64,000 nucleotides of DNA from Roseitalea sp. Its GTDB lineage: Bacteria; Pseudomonadota; Alphaproteobacteria; Rhizobiales; Rhizobiaceae. Under the pieces are notes generated by a model, which did not search any database, was not told the DNA's origin, and was given only the letters and a program-made list of their open reading frames with translations. Of the stretch, positions 17,925-28,033 are shown piece by piece (position 1 is the first letter of the stretch; every line of letters begins with the position of its first letter). The DNA is taken from NCBI GenBank assembly GCA_017642895.1, contig JAEPON010000005.1, positions 279,259-343,258 of the forward strand, in the 5' to 3' direction. The translations under genes were made by a program, and so were the position numbers.

Positions 17925-17965
17925 GCGCCTGTCCACCTCCGTTTGAATAGGCTATAGCGCGCGCC

Positions 17966-19786
17966 ATGAAAGACAGAGCGGACACGGCCGCCATCAAGAA
18001 CAGACTTGGCGAAGGCGTCATCGCGGTTCTGCGGCGCATCCTGTCGGAAAACGGCCGCGCCTATGCGTGGCACTATGCGGTCACCATCGTCTGCCTCGTC
18101 CTGATCGGTACGACCACGGCGTTTGTTGCCTGGATCACCCGCGACGTTGTGGACGAGATCTTCGTGCGTCAGCGCGGCGACCTGATCATCGTCATCACCG
18201 GCACGGTGATCGGTGTCTTCCTGCTGCGCGGCGCGGCCATGTATGTGCAGGCGGTGGTGCTGGCGCGCATCGGCAACGATCTGGTCGCGCGCTACCAGAG
18301 CCGTGTCTTCGACAAGCTGATGAAGCTCGGCATCGGCTATTTCACCGAGGCGCGCTCGGGCCATCTGGCGGCCCGGATCGCCGAAAACGTCAACGGCATT
18401 CGCGACGTGCTGTCGCTGACGCTGACGGCGCTGGGACGCGACCTGATCTCGCTGATCGGGCTTCTGGTGGTCATGGTCACGATGGATCCGATGCTGTCGC
18501 TGATCGTCTTTTCGGTCGCGCCGGTCCTGATCCTGGCGGTTGCCTGGGTGTCGGCCCGCATCCGCAACGTGGTGCGCGAAACGGTCGAACTGAACGCGCG
18601 CGTGGTCGGCACGATGCAGGAATCGGTGCAGGGCATCACGGTCGTCAAGGCGTTCACCATGGAAGAGCGTCTCGGCGCGCGGATTGGCACGATCATCGAC
18701 GATGCGCGGTCCAAGGCCGACCGGCTGGCCGGCATCATCGAGCGGGTCAACCCGGCCGCCGAAGTCTTTGCCGGGCTCGCCGTCGCCGGCGTGATCGCCT
18801 ATGCGGGCCTGCGCGCGGTCAATGAAGGCCAGCCGCCGGGTGCCACCTTCGCCTTCATCACCGCGCTTCTTCTGGCCGCCGACCCGGCCCGCCGCCTCGG
18901 TCAGCTCAAGGTCAATCTTGAAAAGGCGATGGTCAATGCGCGGATGATCTACGAGATCCTCGACATGCCCGAGCGCCAGCGCGATCGCTCCGATGCCACG
19001 CCACTGACCATCACCGATGGCGATGTGCGGTTCGAGGGCGTGGACTTTTCCTATGGCGACGGCACCAAGGTGCTGCACGGGCTTTCGTTCGTCGCACCGG
19101 CGCACAAGACCACGGCAATTGTCGGTCCGTCGGGCGCCGGCAAGACGACGATCATCGCCCTGTTGCAGCGCTTTTACGACATCGACGGCGGAAAGATCCA
19201 AATCGACGGCCGGGAGATTGCGGGCGTGACGCTGTCTTCGCTGCGCGGGCAGATGGCGTTCGTCTCGCAGCAGCCCTATCTGTTCGAAGGCACGATCCGG
19301 CAGAATATCGGCTATGGACGGCCCGATGCGAGCGATGCGGACATCGAGGCGGCCGCACGGCAGGCCAATGCGCATGATTTCATCATGGAACAGTCGCAGG
19401 GCTATGACACGCCGGTCGGCGAAAATGGGGTGACTTTGTCCGGCGGCCAGCGCCAGCGCATCTCGATCGCCCGCGCGATCGTGCGCAACGCGCCGATCTT
19501 GCTGCTCGACGAGGCGACATCGGCGCTGGACAATGAGTCGGAAAAACTGGTGCAGCAGGCGCTCGAAGAGGTGATGGCCGGACGGACCACGATCGTCATC
19601 GCGCACCGTCTGTCGACGATCGTCTCGGCCGACCGAATCATCGTGATGGACAAGGGCGAGGTGGTCGAGACCGGCACCCACGCCGAACTTGCCAGCCGCA
19701 AGGGCGGCCTCTATGCCAAGCTGAACATGCTTGGCGCCGGGGCAGAACCCGATGCCGCAGAGGCTGAAATGGAGACAGGCGCGTGA
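17966..19786 (+). CDS. ABC-type exporter, fused permease/ATPase (MsbA-like)
   Basis: 606 aa. A six-helix transmembrane domain (about 25-330) precedes one nucleotide-binding domain: Walker [10 protein letters not shown] at about 386, signature LSGGQRQR at about 491 and Walker [13 protein letters not shown] at about 508. It works as a homodimer. The family covers lipid A flippase MsbA and multidrug exporters; substrate cannot be fixed by sequence alone, though the glk-msbA neighbourhood is common in Rhizobiales. Its TGA overlaps the GTG start of dapB (GTGA). Confidence 0.92.
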   Translation: MKDRADTAAIKNRLGEGVIAVLRRILSENGRAYAWHYAVTIVCLVLIGTTTAFVAWITRDVVDEIFVRQRGDLIIVITGTVIGVFLLRGAAMYVQAVVLARIGNDLVARYQSRVFDKLMKLGIGYFTEARSGHLAARIAENVNGIRDVLSLTLTALGRDLISLIGLLVVMVTMDPMLSLIVFSVAPVLILAVAWVSARIRNVVRETVELNARVVGTMQESVQGITVVKAFTMEERLGARIGTIIDDARSKADRLAGIIERVNPAAEVFAGLAVAGVIAYAGLRAVNEGQPPGATFAFITALLLAADPARRLGQLKVNLEKAMVNARMIYEILDMPERQRDRSDATPLTITDGDVRFEGVDFSYGDGTKVLHGLSFVAPAHKTTAIVGPSGAGKTTIIALLQRFYDIDGGKIQIDGREIAGVTLSSLRGQMAFVSQQPYLFEGTIRQNIGYGRPDASDADIEAAARQANAHDFIMEQSQGYDTPVGENGVTLSGGQRQRISIARAIVRNAPILLLDEATSALDNESEKLVQQALEEVMAGRTTIVIAHRLSTIVSADRIIVMDKGEVVETGTHAELASRKGGLYAKLNMLGAGAEPDAAEAEMETGA

Positions 19787-20598
19787 GTGAACCGGTTGCC
19801 ATTGCCGTCGTCGGCGCGGGCGGGCGCATGGGCCGGGCCCTGATCGATGCCATCGCCGACGATCCGGCGGCGCGGCTGTCGGGCGCGCTCGAACGCGAAG
19901 GCGCCGAGGCGATCCTGCGCGATGCGGGAGACATCGCAGGCACGGGCGCCAATGGCGTGACGGTGACCGCCGACGCGGATCAGGCATTTGACGGCGCCGA
20001 CGCCATACTCGATTTCACCGCGCCGGCGGCGACGCGGATGTTTGCCGACATCGCGGCCGCAAAAGGCATCGCGCACATTATCGGCACCACCGGCATGAGC
20101 GCCGATGACGAGGCGCATGTGCATCTGGCGGCCCAGCGTACCGTCATCGTCAAGTCGGGCAACATGTCGATGGGCGTCATTTTGCTGTCGGTGCTGGTCG
20201 AGCAAGCCGCGGCGGCGCTTGAGGCGTCGGACTGGGACATCGAGGTCCTGGAGATGCACCACAAGCACAAGGTCGATGCGCCGTCGGGCACGGCGCTTCT
20301 GCTCGGCCAGGCGGCGGCAACCGGGCGCGCCATCGATCTCGACCAGAATTCGGTGCGCATGCGCGACGGCCATACGGGGCCGCGCGCCGCAGGCGCGATC
20401 GGTTTCGCCACGCTGCGCGGCGGTTCGGCGGTCGGCGATCATTCGGTGATCATGGCCGGGCCGGGCGAGCGGATTGTCCTTGCCCACCATGCCGAGGATC
20501 GCGGCATATTTGCGCGTGGCGCGGTCAAGGCGGCGATCTGGTCGCGCGGCAAGGCGCCGGGCCTTTATTCGATGCGTGACGTTCTGGGCGTCAGCTGA
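19783..20598 (+). CDS. dapB: 4-hydroxy-tetrahydrodipicolinate reductase
   Basis: 271 aa. It catalyses the NAD(P)H-dependent step of the diaminopimelate/lysine pathway. The Rossmann motif is [12 protein letters not shown] near the N-terminus; [11 protein letters not shown] and GTTGM follow; the catalytic signature [15 protein letters not shown] lies at about 157-171. The start is GTG at 19783, overlapping the stop of the ABC exporter by 4 bases with GGAGA upstream, so translation is coupled. gpmA begins 29 bases after it. Confidence 0.96.
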   Translation: MSEPVAIAVVGAGGRMGRALIDAIADDPAARLSGALEREGAEAILRDAGDIAGTGANGVTVTADADQAFDGADAILDFTAPAATRMFADIAAAKGIAHIIGTTGMSADDEAHVHLAAQRTVIVKSGNMSMGVILLSVLVEQAAAALEASDWDIEVLEMHHKHKVDAPSGTALLLGQAAATGRAIDLDQNSVRMRDGHTGPRAAGAIGFATLRGGSAVGDHSVIMAGPGERIVLAHHAEDRGIFARGAVKAAIWSRGKAPGLYSMRDVLGVS

Positions 20599-20627
20599 TT
20601 CAGTCAACCGACTTAGGGAGAATGCCG

Positions 20628-21269
20628 ATGTCCGGCACGATGGTTCTGGTCCGCCACGGACAGAGCGAATGGAACAAGAAGAACCTGTTCACCGGCTGGC
20701 GCGACCCGGACCTGACCGAACAGGGCGTCGCAGAGGCGATCGAGGCCGGCAAGGTGCTGGCCGAACGCGGCATAACATTCGACATCGCCTTCACATCGGT
20801 GCTGGTGCGTGCCGAACGCACCTGCCAGATGATCCTGGACGGTGTCGGCCAGTCCGACCTCGAAACCATCCATGACGAAGCGCTCAACGAGCGCAATTAT
20901 GGCGATCTGGCGGGCCTGAACAAGGACGATGCCCGGGCCAAATGGGGCGAGGAACAGGTGCATATCTGGCGCCGCTCCTACGACACGCCGCCGCCGGGGG
21001 AAGACGGCGAGAGCCTGCGGGACACGGGCGCGCGGGTTTGGCCCTATTACATGACGGAGATATTGCCGCGCGTTCTGCGCGGACAGACGGTGCTGGTCGC
21101 CGCGCACGGCAATTCCCTGCGCTCGCTCGTCATGATCCTCGACGGGCACACGAAAGAGTCCATCACCCAGCTCAATCTGGGCACCGGCGTGCCGATGGTC
21201 TATCGCCTGCACGCCGATTCGACCGTCGCCGCCAAGGAAGTCCTGGGCGACATGTCCGGCGCGCATTGA
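20628..21269 (+). CDS. gpmA: 2,3-bisphosphoglycerate-dependent phosphoglycerate mutase
   Basis: 213 aa, the shorter form of dPGM found in alphaproteobacteria. It interconverts 3- and 2-phosphoglycerate. Phospho-accepting His10 lies in [10 protein letters not shown]; other motifs are [38 protein letters not shown] and the second histidine in [14 protein letters not shown] 20628 is preferred to 20622 since GGGAG lies 7 bases before it. The stop overlaps the TTG start of the GNAT gene. Confidence 0.95.
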   Translation: MSGTMVLVRHGQSEWNKKNLFTGWRDPDLTEQGVAEAIEAGKVLAERGITFDIAFTSVLVRAERTCQMILDGVGQSDLETIHDEALNERNYGDLAGLNKDDARAKWGEEQVHIWRRSYDTPPPGEDGESLRDTGARVWPYYMTEILPRVLRGQTVLVAAHGNSLRSLVMILDGHTKESITQLNLGTGVPMVYRLHADSTVAAKEVLGDMSGAH

Positions 21270-21730
21270 GCCTCAAGACGACCATCCGGCCCGCGCGTCC
21301 CGGCGAAGCCGAGGCACTGACCGCGCTCTGCGTCCGGTCCAAGGCCCATTGGGGCTATGATGCCGCCTTCATGGCCAAGGCGATGAGCGAACTGACGGTC
21401 CGGCCCGACTGGATCGCCGACGGGCTGGTGCTTGTCGCCGAAACGGGCGGCGCGGCGGCCGGCGTTGCCGGCATCACGGATGAAGGCGCAGGCATGTTCG
21501 ATGTGTCGGTTTTCTTTATCGATCCCGGCCGGATGGGCGCAGGGGTCGGGCGTGTACTGTTCGGCGCGATCTGCGATCTGGCGCGCGCCAAGGGCGCCGC
21601 ACGGCTGACGGTCCTGTCGGACCCCAACGCCGAACCCTTCTACCGGCGCATGGGCGCGGTGCGGATCGGCGAAGAACGATCGTCCTCCAAGACAGGGCGA
21701 ATCCTGCCGTTGCTCGCCTACGCGCTTTGA
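21266..21730 (+). CDS. GNAT family N-acetyltransferase (TTG start)
   Basis: 154 aa. It opens [19 protein letters not shown] (after the TTG-encoded Met and Ser), shows the mid-domain strand [18 protein letters not shown], the acetyl-CoA loop region [19 protein letters not shown] and the end strand [20 protein letters not shown], all typical of GNAT enzymes. The acceptor is unknown. The only start codon near the N-terminal strand is TTG at 21266, which overlaps the gpmA stop as TTGA; there is no ATG or GTG in frame within gpmA that fits. It overlaps the convergent Ada-like gene by 13 bases. Confidence 0.82.
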   Translation: MSLKTTIRPARPGEAEALTALCVRSKAHWGYDAAFMAKAMSELTVRPDWIADGLVLVAETGGAAAGVAGITDEGAGMFDVSVFFIDPGRMGAGVGRVLFGAICDLARAKGAARLTVLSDPNAEPFYRRMGAVRIGEERSSSKTGRILPLLAYAL

Positions 21731-22608
21731 CCGCCGGCCACCTGGCCAGCCTCCCAGCCCAGAATCGCACGTTTGCGTGTCAGGCCCCAATGATAGCCGG
21801 TCAGCGCGCCGGATTTGCCCACCGCGCGGTGACATGGCACGACGAAAGACACGGGATTAGCGCCGACCGCCGCGCCGACCGCGCGTGACGCGGTGGGCCT
21901 GCCGATCCGGTCGGCAATCTCCGAATAGGCTTCGGCCTTGCCCATCGGAATCTTCAAAAGCGCCTCCCAGACGCTGACCTGGAAATCGGTGCCGATCAGC
22001 ACCACGCGCAGCGGCTGGTCGTGGCGCCAGGACCCGGGCGCGAAGATGCGTCCCGCATAGGGGCCGGTGGCCGCCATGTCCTCCTCGAACCGGGCGAACG
22101 GCCAGCGGCCGGATATGTCGGCGAACGCCTCGCGCTCGCCGCCCGCATCGCAAAAGGCAAGTCCGCACAATCCCCGGTCGGTGACCATGATCAGCGCGAT
22201 GCCGAACGGGCACAGATGGTATCCGTACCGGATCGTCAGACCCTCGCCGCCGGCCTTGATCTCGCCTGGCGACATCGCTTCATGCGTGACGAACAGATCG
22301 TGCAGCCGCCCTGGGCCGGACAGGCCCAACTCGTAGGACGCATCGAGCAGCGGCATGTCGGAGGCCAGAAGCCGCCGCGCATGGTCGATCGTCACCGCCT
22401 GCAAAAACGCTTTCGGAGAAAGACCGGCCCAACGGGTGAACAGTTTTTGCAGGGCCGTCGGTTCCATGCCCACATCGGCAGCAAGCGTTTCCAGCGAAGG
22501 CTGGTCGCGCCAATCCTGCGATATCTTTTCGATGACCCGGCGAACGGTCTCATAGTCGCTCGTTTCGATCGATGCGGGCTGGGTCAGAACGGCGTGCGGC
22601 TGTGCCAT
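21718..22608 (-). CDS. AraC-type HTH / methylated-DNA-cysteine methyltransferase fusion (Ada-like, no N-domain)
   Basis: 296 aa. An AraC-like helix-turn-helix domain (about 18-110, VRRVIEKISQDW ... LLDASYELGLSGPGRLHDLF) is followed by an O6-methylguanine-DNA methyltransferase domain (about 125-285) with the active-site PCHR (Cys at about 259) and GLTRKRAILGWE. The zinc-binding N-domain of E. coli Ada, which senses methylphosphotriesters, is absent. The protein can therefore repair alkylated guanine directly, while any sensing would need another signal. ATG 22608 begins MAQPHAVL; an upstream open stretch is not family-like. Confidence 0.9.
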   Translation of the reverse strand: MAQPHAVLTQPASIETSDYETVRRVIEKISQDWRDQPSLETLAADVGMEPTALQKLFTRWAGLSPKAFLQAVTIDHARRLLASDMPLLDASYELGLSGPGRLHDLFVTHEAMSPGEIKAGGEGLTIRYGYHLCPFGIALIMVTDRGLCGLAFCDAGGEREAFADISGRWPFARFEEDMAATGPYAGRIFAPGSWRHDQPLRVVLIGTDFQVSVWEALLKIPMGKAEAYSEIADRIGRPTASRAVGAAVGANPVSFVVPCHRAVGKSGALTGYHWGLTRKRAILGWEAGQVAGGQSA

Positions 22609-22692
22609 GGCGATTTGTCCAGATGGTGTCGGTTGGGCGCCATTGGAGCACCAAGGCCGATGCGCTGCCACCCGAAACTTGATGGCGGGCGA

Positions 22693-23196
22693 TCAGCGTC
22701 GTGCGGTCGCCAAAGCCTGCGAGAACGCCATCGCAAAACTCTCCCGATCGTCCGGGTTGAGGAAGGCGCCGATCGATGTGGCACGCCCCTGACCGGTCAG
22801 GCGCATGGCGGTGATGCCGATCTCGCTGTGCCGGTCGACATGGAACCGGGCCCAGAACGGATTGTAGTGATGGTCCTGGTGGCGGCCATTGGGCGCGATC
22901 TTGCGGATATGCACGTCCGAGCGGGTCACGGTAACCTGCTCGCGCGCCCGGCCGGCGCGAAAGCTCAGGCGGATCGCGAGATAAAGAATGAAGACATCGA
23001 CGACCATGAAGATCGCCACCGGCCAGGCACCGAGCGCAAGATAGAAAACCGCATTGCCCGCGCAAATCGCAGCGAAAACGCCCATAAGGAGGGCAAAGCC
23101 GCCCGGCGTCAAAGACCGGTGCGGAAAAAGCTCTGCGGCGAATACCGCCTTTTCGGCGGACGCGGCGGGTTCTATGTCTGGGGGCACAACGGACAT
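22693..23196 (-). CDS. DUF2244 membrane protein
   Basis: 167 aa. Two transmembrane helices at about 32-52 (GFALLMGVFAAICAGNAVFY) and 58-75 (WPVAIFMVVDVFILYLAI), then a soluble domain with EQVTVTRSDVHIRKIAPNG and YNPFWARFHVDRH. This is the DUF2244 layout, a Rhizobiales/alphaproteobacterial integral membrane family of unknown function. It is divergent from nth with only 21 bases between start codons, so their promoters must overlap or lie in the coding regions. Confidence 0.85.
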   Translation of the reverse strand: MSVVPPDIEPAASAEKAVFAAELFPHRSLTPGGFALLMGVFAAICAGNAVFYLALGAWPVAIFMVVDVFILYLAIRLSFRAGRAREQVTVTRSDVHIRKIAPNGRHQDHHYNPFWARFHVDRHSEIGITAMRLTGQGRATSIGAFLNPDDRESFAMAFSQALATARR

Positions 23197-23217
23197 GGAT
23201 CGAGGTTATAGGCCGCA

Positions 23218-23976
23218 ATGGATGCCAGCCAAGAGAAAAAGCCGATGGCGAAACGCGCCGCACCGGCAAAAAAGCGCAAGCGGCTGCCGCGGACCCGATA
23301 TACGCAGGACGAGTTGCGCGAGATGTTCCGCCGCTTTTCGATCCAGCGGCCCCAGCCCAAGGGCGAACTGGCGCATGTGAACCCCTATACGCTGGTCGTG
23401 GCCGTCGCGCTTTCCGCACAGGCGACCGATGCCGGGGTGAACCGCGCGACGCGCGACCTGTTCAAGGTCGCCGACACGCCCGAAAAGATGCTGGCGCTCG
23501 GCGAAGAGACGGTGGGCGGCTACATCAAGTCCATCGGGCTCTGGCGCAACAAGGCCAAAAACGTGATCGCGCTGTCGCAAAAGCTGATCGATGATTTCGG
23601 CGGCGAGGTGCCGCAAACGCGCGAAGAGCTCACGACATTGCCCGGCGTCGGCCGCAAGACGGCCAATGTCGTCATGTCGATGGCGTTCGGCATTCCGACC
23701 ATGGCCGTGGACACCCACATCTTGCGGATCGGCAACCGCATCGGGCTGGCGCCGGGCAAGACGCCCGACGAGGTGGAGGCGATCCTGATGAAAGTGATCC
23801 CGGAGGACTATCTCTACCACGCCCATCACTGGCTGATCCTGCACGGGCGGTACACCTGCAAGGCGCGCAAGCCCGACTGCGTCGCCTGCGTGATCGCCGA
23901 TCTGTGCAAATCCAGGGACAAGACGACGAGCGAACCCGCGCCACTGGTGCCGCTGCCGCCGCAGGTGATCGGCTGA
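23218..23976 (+). CDS. nth: endonuclease III
   Basis: 252 aa DNA glycosylase/AP lyase for oxidised pyrimidines. The helix-hairpin-helix is LPGVGRKTA (141-149) with catalytic Lys147; Asp165 lies in VDTHILR; the 4Fe-4S loop is Cys214-X6-Cys221-X2-Cys224-X5-Cys230. A Lys/Arg-rich N-terminal extension (residues 1-25) and a short Pro-rich tail are present, as in other Rhizobiales. ATG 23218 is used; ATG 23245 (MAKRAAPAKK) is a credible alternative. Its TGA overlaps the ATG of the next gene (TGATG). Confidence 0.95.
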   Translation: MDASQEKKPMAKRAAPAKKRKRLPRTRYTQDELREMFRRFSIQRPQPKGELAHVNPYTLVVAVALSAQATDAGVNRATRDLFKVADTPEKMLALGEETVGGYIKSIGLWRNKAKNVIALSQKLIDDFGGEVPQTREELTTLPGVGRKTANVVMSMAFGIPTMAVDTHILRIGNRIGLAPGKTPDEVEAILMKVIPEDYLYHAHHWLILHGRYTCKARKPDCVACVIADLCKSRDKTTSEPAPLVPLPPQVIG

Positions 23977-25289
23977 TGGGTGCCAATCTGGTCATCGTCG
24001 TCGCGCTGATCCTGCTGAACGGCCTGTTCGCGTTGGCCGAACTGGCCGTTGTCTCGTCGCGACGGGCACGGCTTCAGGCGCTCGCCGACAGGGGCCGGCG
24101 CGGCGCGCGCAGCGCCCTTGCGCTGCATGCCGACCCGGGCCGCTTCCTGTCATCGGTGCAGATCGGCATCACGCTGGTCGGCATCGTCAATGGCGCGTTT
24201 TCGGGCGAGGCGTTCGGTGATGCAGCCGCCGAAGCGCTCGTCGCGCTGGGTCTCAACGCGACAACCGCGGCCACGCTGGGCTATGCGGCGATCATCCTCG
24301 CCGTCACCTATCTGTCGGTGATCATCGGCGAACTGGTTCCCAAATCGCTGGCCCTGCGCAATCCCGAGGGCATTGCCTGCACGGTTGCTCCGGCGATGAC
24401 GCTGTTTGCCCGGCTGGCGGCGCCGGCCGTCTGGGCGCTCGACGCCTCAACGCGGCTGATCATGCGGTTGATCGGACAGGGCGGCGCCGAAGAGCCTCGC
24501 GTGACCGATGAGGAGATCAAGTCGCTGATCGCGCAGGCCGAACAGGCCGGTGTCGTCGAAACCGGCGAGCGCGACATGATCGCCAGTGTGATGCGGCTGG
24601 CGGACCGGCGGGCAACCGGTCTGATGACACCGCGCATGGAGATCGAATGGATCGATCTCGGCCGTTCGCCTCCCGATATCGCCGCGCACCTGAAAACAAC
24701 CAGCCAGACCTTCCTGCCGGCAGCCAGGGACGGTCTCGACCATGTGGAGGGTGTCGTGCGAACGCGCGAGGCGCTTTTGGTTCTGCTTGACGGCAAGACG
24801 CCCGATCTGCGTACGCTCGTGCGACCCGTTGACAGCGTGCCGGAAACCGCACCGGCGCTCGATGTGGTTACCCGTCTGCGGGAAGCGCCGACGCCGGTCG
24901 TCTTCGTCCGCGACGAACGCGGTCATTTGGAGGGACTGATCACCTCGACGGACATTCTGGAATCGATCGCCGGCGACTTTGTGTCCGAAAGCGGGATTTC
25001 GGAACCCGACGTGGTGGCGCGCGATGACGGCACCTATCTGATGAACGGCGCCATGCCGGCCGACGAGGCGGCCGAACTGCTCGGCATCTTGCTGCCCGAG
25101 CGCCGGTCGTATGAGACGCTGGCGGGGTTTGTGCTCGACCGGCTCGGCCGGCTGCCCGATACGGGCGAAGCCATCGAGGCCGATGGCTGGCGGCTGGACG
25201 TGATCGACATGGACGGGCAGCGGATCGACAAGCTGCTGGCCCGGCGTACCGCCACAACGCGCCGCGCCGGAAAGGGTGCCGGCGCCTGA
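23976..25289 (+). CDS. CNNM/CorC-type transporter-associated protein (hemolysin family)
   Basis: 437 aa. Domains: DUF21/CNNM transmembrane region (about 1-190, with LNGLFALAELAVVSSRRARL and IGELVPKSLALRNPE), a CBS pair (about 205-335, with LMTPRMEIEWID and DERGHLEGLITSTDILE), and a C-terminal CorC/HlyC domain (about 350-430). Such proteins are thought to export Mg2+ or other divalent ions; the hemolysin label is historical. Start ATG 23976 overlaps the nth stop, so translation is coupled. It converges with the CysZ-like gene. Confidence 0.9.
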   Translation: MGANLVIVVALILLNGLFALAELAVVSSRRARLQALADRGRRGARSALALHADPGRFLSSVQIGITLVGIVNGAFSGEAFGDAAAEALVALGLNATTAATLGYAAIILAVTYLSVIIGELVPKSLALRNPEGIACTVAPAMTLFARLAAPAVWALDASTRLIMRLIGQGGAEEPRVTDEEIKSLIAQAEQAGVVETGERDMIASVMRLADRRATGLMTPRMEIEWIDLGRSPPDIAAHLKTTSQTFLPAARDGLDHVEGVVRTREALLVLLDGKTPDLRTLVRPVDSVPETAPALDVVTRLREAPTPVVFVRDERGHLEGLITSTDILESIAGDFVSESGISEPDVVARDDGTYLMNGAMPADEAAELLGILLPERRSYETLAGFVLDRLGRLPDTGEAIEADGWRLDVIDMDGQRIDKLLARRTATTRRAGKGAGA

Positions 25290-25298
25290 ACGGCCCAC

Positions 25299-26030
25299 CT
25301 ATGCGGCTGCGAAATGTCCCTCGCGCGCCTGCTTTTCCGCAATCGCCTTGTGCAGATGCACCATCAGGGCGGCACCGAACAGCGGCGTCATCAGGTTGAC
25401 AATGGGAATTGCCATGAAGCCGGCGATCAGAAGGCCGGCAAGGACCACCGTGCCCGAATGGCGCGAGCGCAGGTCGGCGGCGGTCTTTTCGTCATGAAAG
25501 CGCATGGCGGCGAACTGGAAATATTCACGGCCCAGCAGATAGGCGTTGACCGCCAAAAAGGCGATGAGATTGACGCCGGGGATCAACAACAACAACAGTG
25601 CGACCAGGTTTCCGGCGACCACAACGCCGAAGAACTTGACGCCGAGCACGATGGAACGACCGAGCGGCAAGGGCTTGCCGGCGGGCGCGTCGGGATAATC
25701 CTGTTGTTCAATGTGTTCGGCGACATCGTCCAGAAAGATACCGGCGATCACGGCACTCACCGGGCCGACGAGAAAGGCCAAACCGACCGCCAGCGCCAGA
25801 CCGGCCGCAACCGCAGCGACCAGCCCGATCGTACCCGTCCAGCCGGGCAGCGTGAAACCGCCGACGAATGCTTCCAGATAGGGCAAAGCGGCCCATTCGA
25901 CCGCATAGCGGATCGCGAACCAGGCCGCGATCAGGCCGACGATCGTCAGACCGACAGACTTCCACAGAACCTGCCGCAGGGCCGGATCGAACAATTCGCC
26001 AAGCGCGCGCCGTGCCGAAACAATCACCAT
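25299..26030 (-). CDS. CysZ/EI24-like membrane protein
   Basis: 243 aa. It begins MVIVSARRALGELFDPALRQ and has about four long hydrophobic stretches: VLWKSVGLTIVGLIAAWFAI, IGLVAAVAAGLALAVGLAFL, GVVVAGNLVALLLLLIPGVN and VVLAGLLIAGFMAIPIVNL. GREYFQFAAMRF is a typical EI24/CysZ motif. E. coli CysZ admits sulfate for cysteine synthesis; whether this one does is not shown, and no cys genes are adjacent. The start at 26030 is chosen because family similarity begins there; the upstream 23 residues look unrelated. Confidence 0.78.
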   Translation of the reverse strand: MVIVSARRALGELFDPALRQVLWKSVGLTIVGLIAAWFAIRYAVEWAALPYLEAFVGGFTLPGWTGTIGLVAAVAAGLALAVGLAFLVGPVSAVIAGIFLDDVAEHIEQQDYPDAPAGKPLPLGRSIVLGVKFFGVVVAGNLVALLLLLIPGVNLIAFLAVNAYLLGREYFQFAAMRFHDEKTAADLRSRHSGTVVLAGLLIAGFMAIPIVNLMTPLFGAALMVHLHKAIAEKQAREGHFAAA

Positions 26031-26136
26031 GATCCGCAGATGGGTGCGCCAGGTTGCCTGTACAATGGCCCTGTCCGGACTTCCCATTGCGTCCCGCACA
26101 GGCTAAACGCGCCGGGACCGAGATAGAGGGCGCCCA

Positions 26137-27138
26137 ATGAGCCAATATGATGTGCTGTGCATCGGCAATGCGATCGTGGATATCATCGCACGCGCCGAGG
26201 ACGATTTCCTGCGCGAGAACGGCATTATTCGCGGAGCGATGAACCTGATCGACATGGAGCGCGCGGAACTGCTCTATGAACGCATGGGACCGGCAGTGGA
26301 GACCTCCGGCGGAAGCGCTGGCAACACGGCCGCGGGCGTTGCCAGCCTTGGCGGCACATCGGCCTTTTTCGGAAAAGTCGCCGATGACGGGCTTGGCCGC
26401 ATCTACCGCCACGACATCCGCGCCCAGGGCGTTGCCTTCGACACGCCGCCGCTCGAACAACGCCCGCCGACCGCGCGCTCGATGATCTTCGTGACACCAG
26501 ACGGCGAGCGTTCGATGAACACCTATTTGGGTGCCTGCGTCGAACTGGGTCCGGAAGACGTCGAAGAAGACAAGGCGGCCCAATCCAAAGTCACCTATTT
26601 CGAGGGCTATCTGTGGGATCCGCCGCGCGCCAAGACGGCGATCCGCGACACCGCCAAGATCGCGCATGCCCATGGCAACGAGGTGGCGATGAGCTTGTCC
26701 GACCCGTTCTGCGTCGACCGCTATCGCGACGAGTTCCTCGACCTGATGCGCTCGGGCACGGTCGACATCGTCTTTGCCAATGAGGACGAGGCGAAATCGC
26801 TCTACCAGACAGCCGATCTGGAAACGGCACGCGAAGCGTTGGCAGAAGATTGCAAGATCGCCATCGTCACCCGCTCGGAAAAGGGCTCGATGATCATCAA
26901 TGGCAGCGGCACACACACCCGGATCGATGCCGACGCGGTCGACAGGCTGGTCGATACGACGGGCGCTGGCGATCTTTATGCCGCCGGCTTTCTTCACGGC
27001 TATACGGCCGGGATGGACATGGAGACGTGCGGCCGGCTGGGCTCGCTTGCCGCCGGAATCGTCATCCAGCAGATCGGCCCGCGTCCGCAGGTTTCCCTGC
27101 GCCAGGCAGCGATCGATGCCGGCCTGATCCGGGGTTGA
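26137..27138 (+). CDS. PfkB-family sugar/nucleoside kinase, adenosine-kinase type
   Basis: 333 aa ribokinase-fold enzyme. The N-terminal substrate region is VLCIGNAIVDIIARAEDDFL; the glycine pair is ETSGGSAGNTAAGVASLGG; the catalytic anion hole and base are TTGAGDLYAAGF with Asp at about 279. This subgroup is usually annotated adenosine kinase in Rhizobiales. Adenosine phosphorylation would fit the salvage genes further right, but guanosine/inosine or sugar substrates are possible. It begins 107 bases after the divergent CysZ-like start and converges with grpE. Confidence 0.85.
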   Translation: MSQYDVLCIGNAIVDIIARAEDDFLRENGIIRGAMNLIDMERAELLYERMGPAVETSGGSAGNTAAGVASLGGTSAFFGKVADDGLGRIYRHDIRAQGVAFDTPPLEQRPPTARSMIFVTPDGERSMNTYLGACVELGPEDVEEDKAAQSKVTYFEGYLWDPPRAKTAIRDTAKIAHAHGNEVAMSLSDPFCVDRYRDEFLDLMRSGTVDIVFANEDEAKSLYQTADLETAREALAEDCKIAIVTRSEKGSMIINGSGTHTRIDADAVDRLVDTTGAGDLYAAGFLHGYTAGMDMETCGRLGSLAAGIVIQQIGPRPQVSLRQAAIDAGLIRG

Positions 27139-27166
27139 TCATCGCCGACGCGGTGGCTTCCGTCGA

Positions 27167-27949
27167 TTACGCGTCTTTTTCGGCCTCGGCATCGGGCGGG
27201 CCGGGTTCGGCTTCGTCCGCCGGCGCAGCCTGTTTCGGGCCGCCCTTGGCGACGCCCACCATGGCCGGCCGCAGCACGCGCTCGCCGATCGAATAGCCGG
27301 CCTGGACGACCTGCACGACGGTGTTGTTGGGCACCTCGGGGTTGGGAACTTCGAACATCGCCTGATGGAAATTGGGATCGAAGCGTTCGCCTTCCGGCGC
27401 AAGCTGCTTGACGCCGTGGCGCTCCATCGTCGACAGCATGGATTTCTCCGTCAGTTCGACGCCTTCGAGCAGGTTTTTCAGCGCGTCGTCGGCGCCGGCG
27501 CGCTGTTCCGGTGTCACGGCCTCGATCGCCCGACGCAGATTGTCGGTCACGCCCAGCATGTCGCGGGCGAAATTGGCGATCGCGTAATTCTTGGCATCGC
27601 CCACCTCACGCTGCGTGCGGCGCCGCAGATTTTCCATGTCCGCGGCAAGCCGCAGCAGGCGGTCCTTCATGTCGGTGTTCTCGGCCTGGATGGCCTCGAT
27701 TTCCTCGGCGATGATCGATCCGGCTGCTGCGCTGTCGGTATCCATATCGCCGAAAACCGCGCCCTCGTCGTGATCGGCATCATTATGGTCTTCAAACGCC
27801 GCATAGGCGTCGGCGTCCTCGGCTGCCGCGCGGCGGCGGGCGGCGCGGTCGGCCTTCAGAAGTTCGTCGGCGGCCTTGCGGAGGTTTTCGCGGCTGCCGG
27901 GATTGATGCCAGCGCCGGAGGCTTCCGGCTTTCGATCATTGTCAGCCAT
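27167..27949 (-). CDS. grpE: nucleotide exchange factor GrpE
   Basis: 260 aa, longer than the usual 180-215. GrpE releases ADP from DnaK. The long coiled coil runs at about 80-140 ([33 protein letters not shown]), followed by the beta-wing domain ([39 protein letters not shown]). The extra length comes from an acidic N-terminal extension rich in Ala and Asp (residues 1-75) and an acidic tail. It lies 84 bases downstream of hrcA on the same strand. No dnaK or dnaJ in the window. Confidence 0.95.
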   Translation of the reverse strand: MADNDRKPEASGAGINPGSRENLRKAADELLKADRAARRRAAAEDADAYAAFEDHNDADHDEGAVFGDMDTDSAAAGSIIAEEIEAIQAENTDMKDRLLRLAADMENLRRRTQREVGDAKNYAIANFARDMLGVTDNLRRAIEAVTPEQRAGADDALKNLLEGVELTEKSMLSTMERHGVKQLAPEGERFDPNFHQAMFEVPNPEVPNNTVVQVVQAGYSIGERVLRPAMVGVAKGGPKQAAPADEAEPGPPDAEAEKDA

Positions 27950-28033
27950 TCGTCATGTCCATTCGGTTGGGATTTCGAAACTGGGCGCGATATCGAGTGT
28001 GCGCGGCGAAAAATCAAGCCCGGCCGGCTCGCG

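Noticed and set aside
17864..19987. A 707-codon open frame on the minus strand opposite the ABC exporter
   Set aside because: It has His/Arg/Asp-rich composition typical of antisense reading of high-GC genes, and the plus strand encodes a complete ABC exporter with all motifs.
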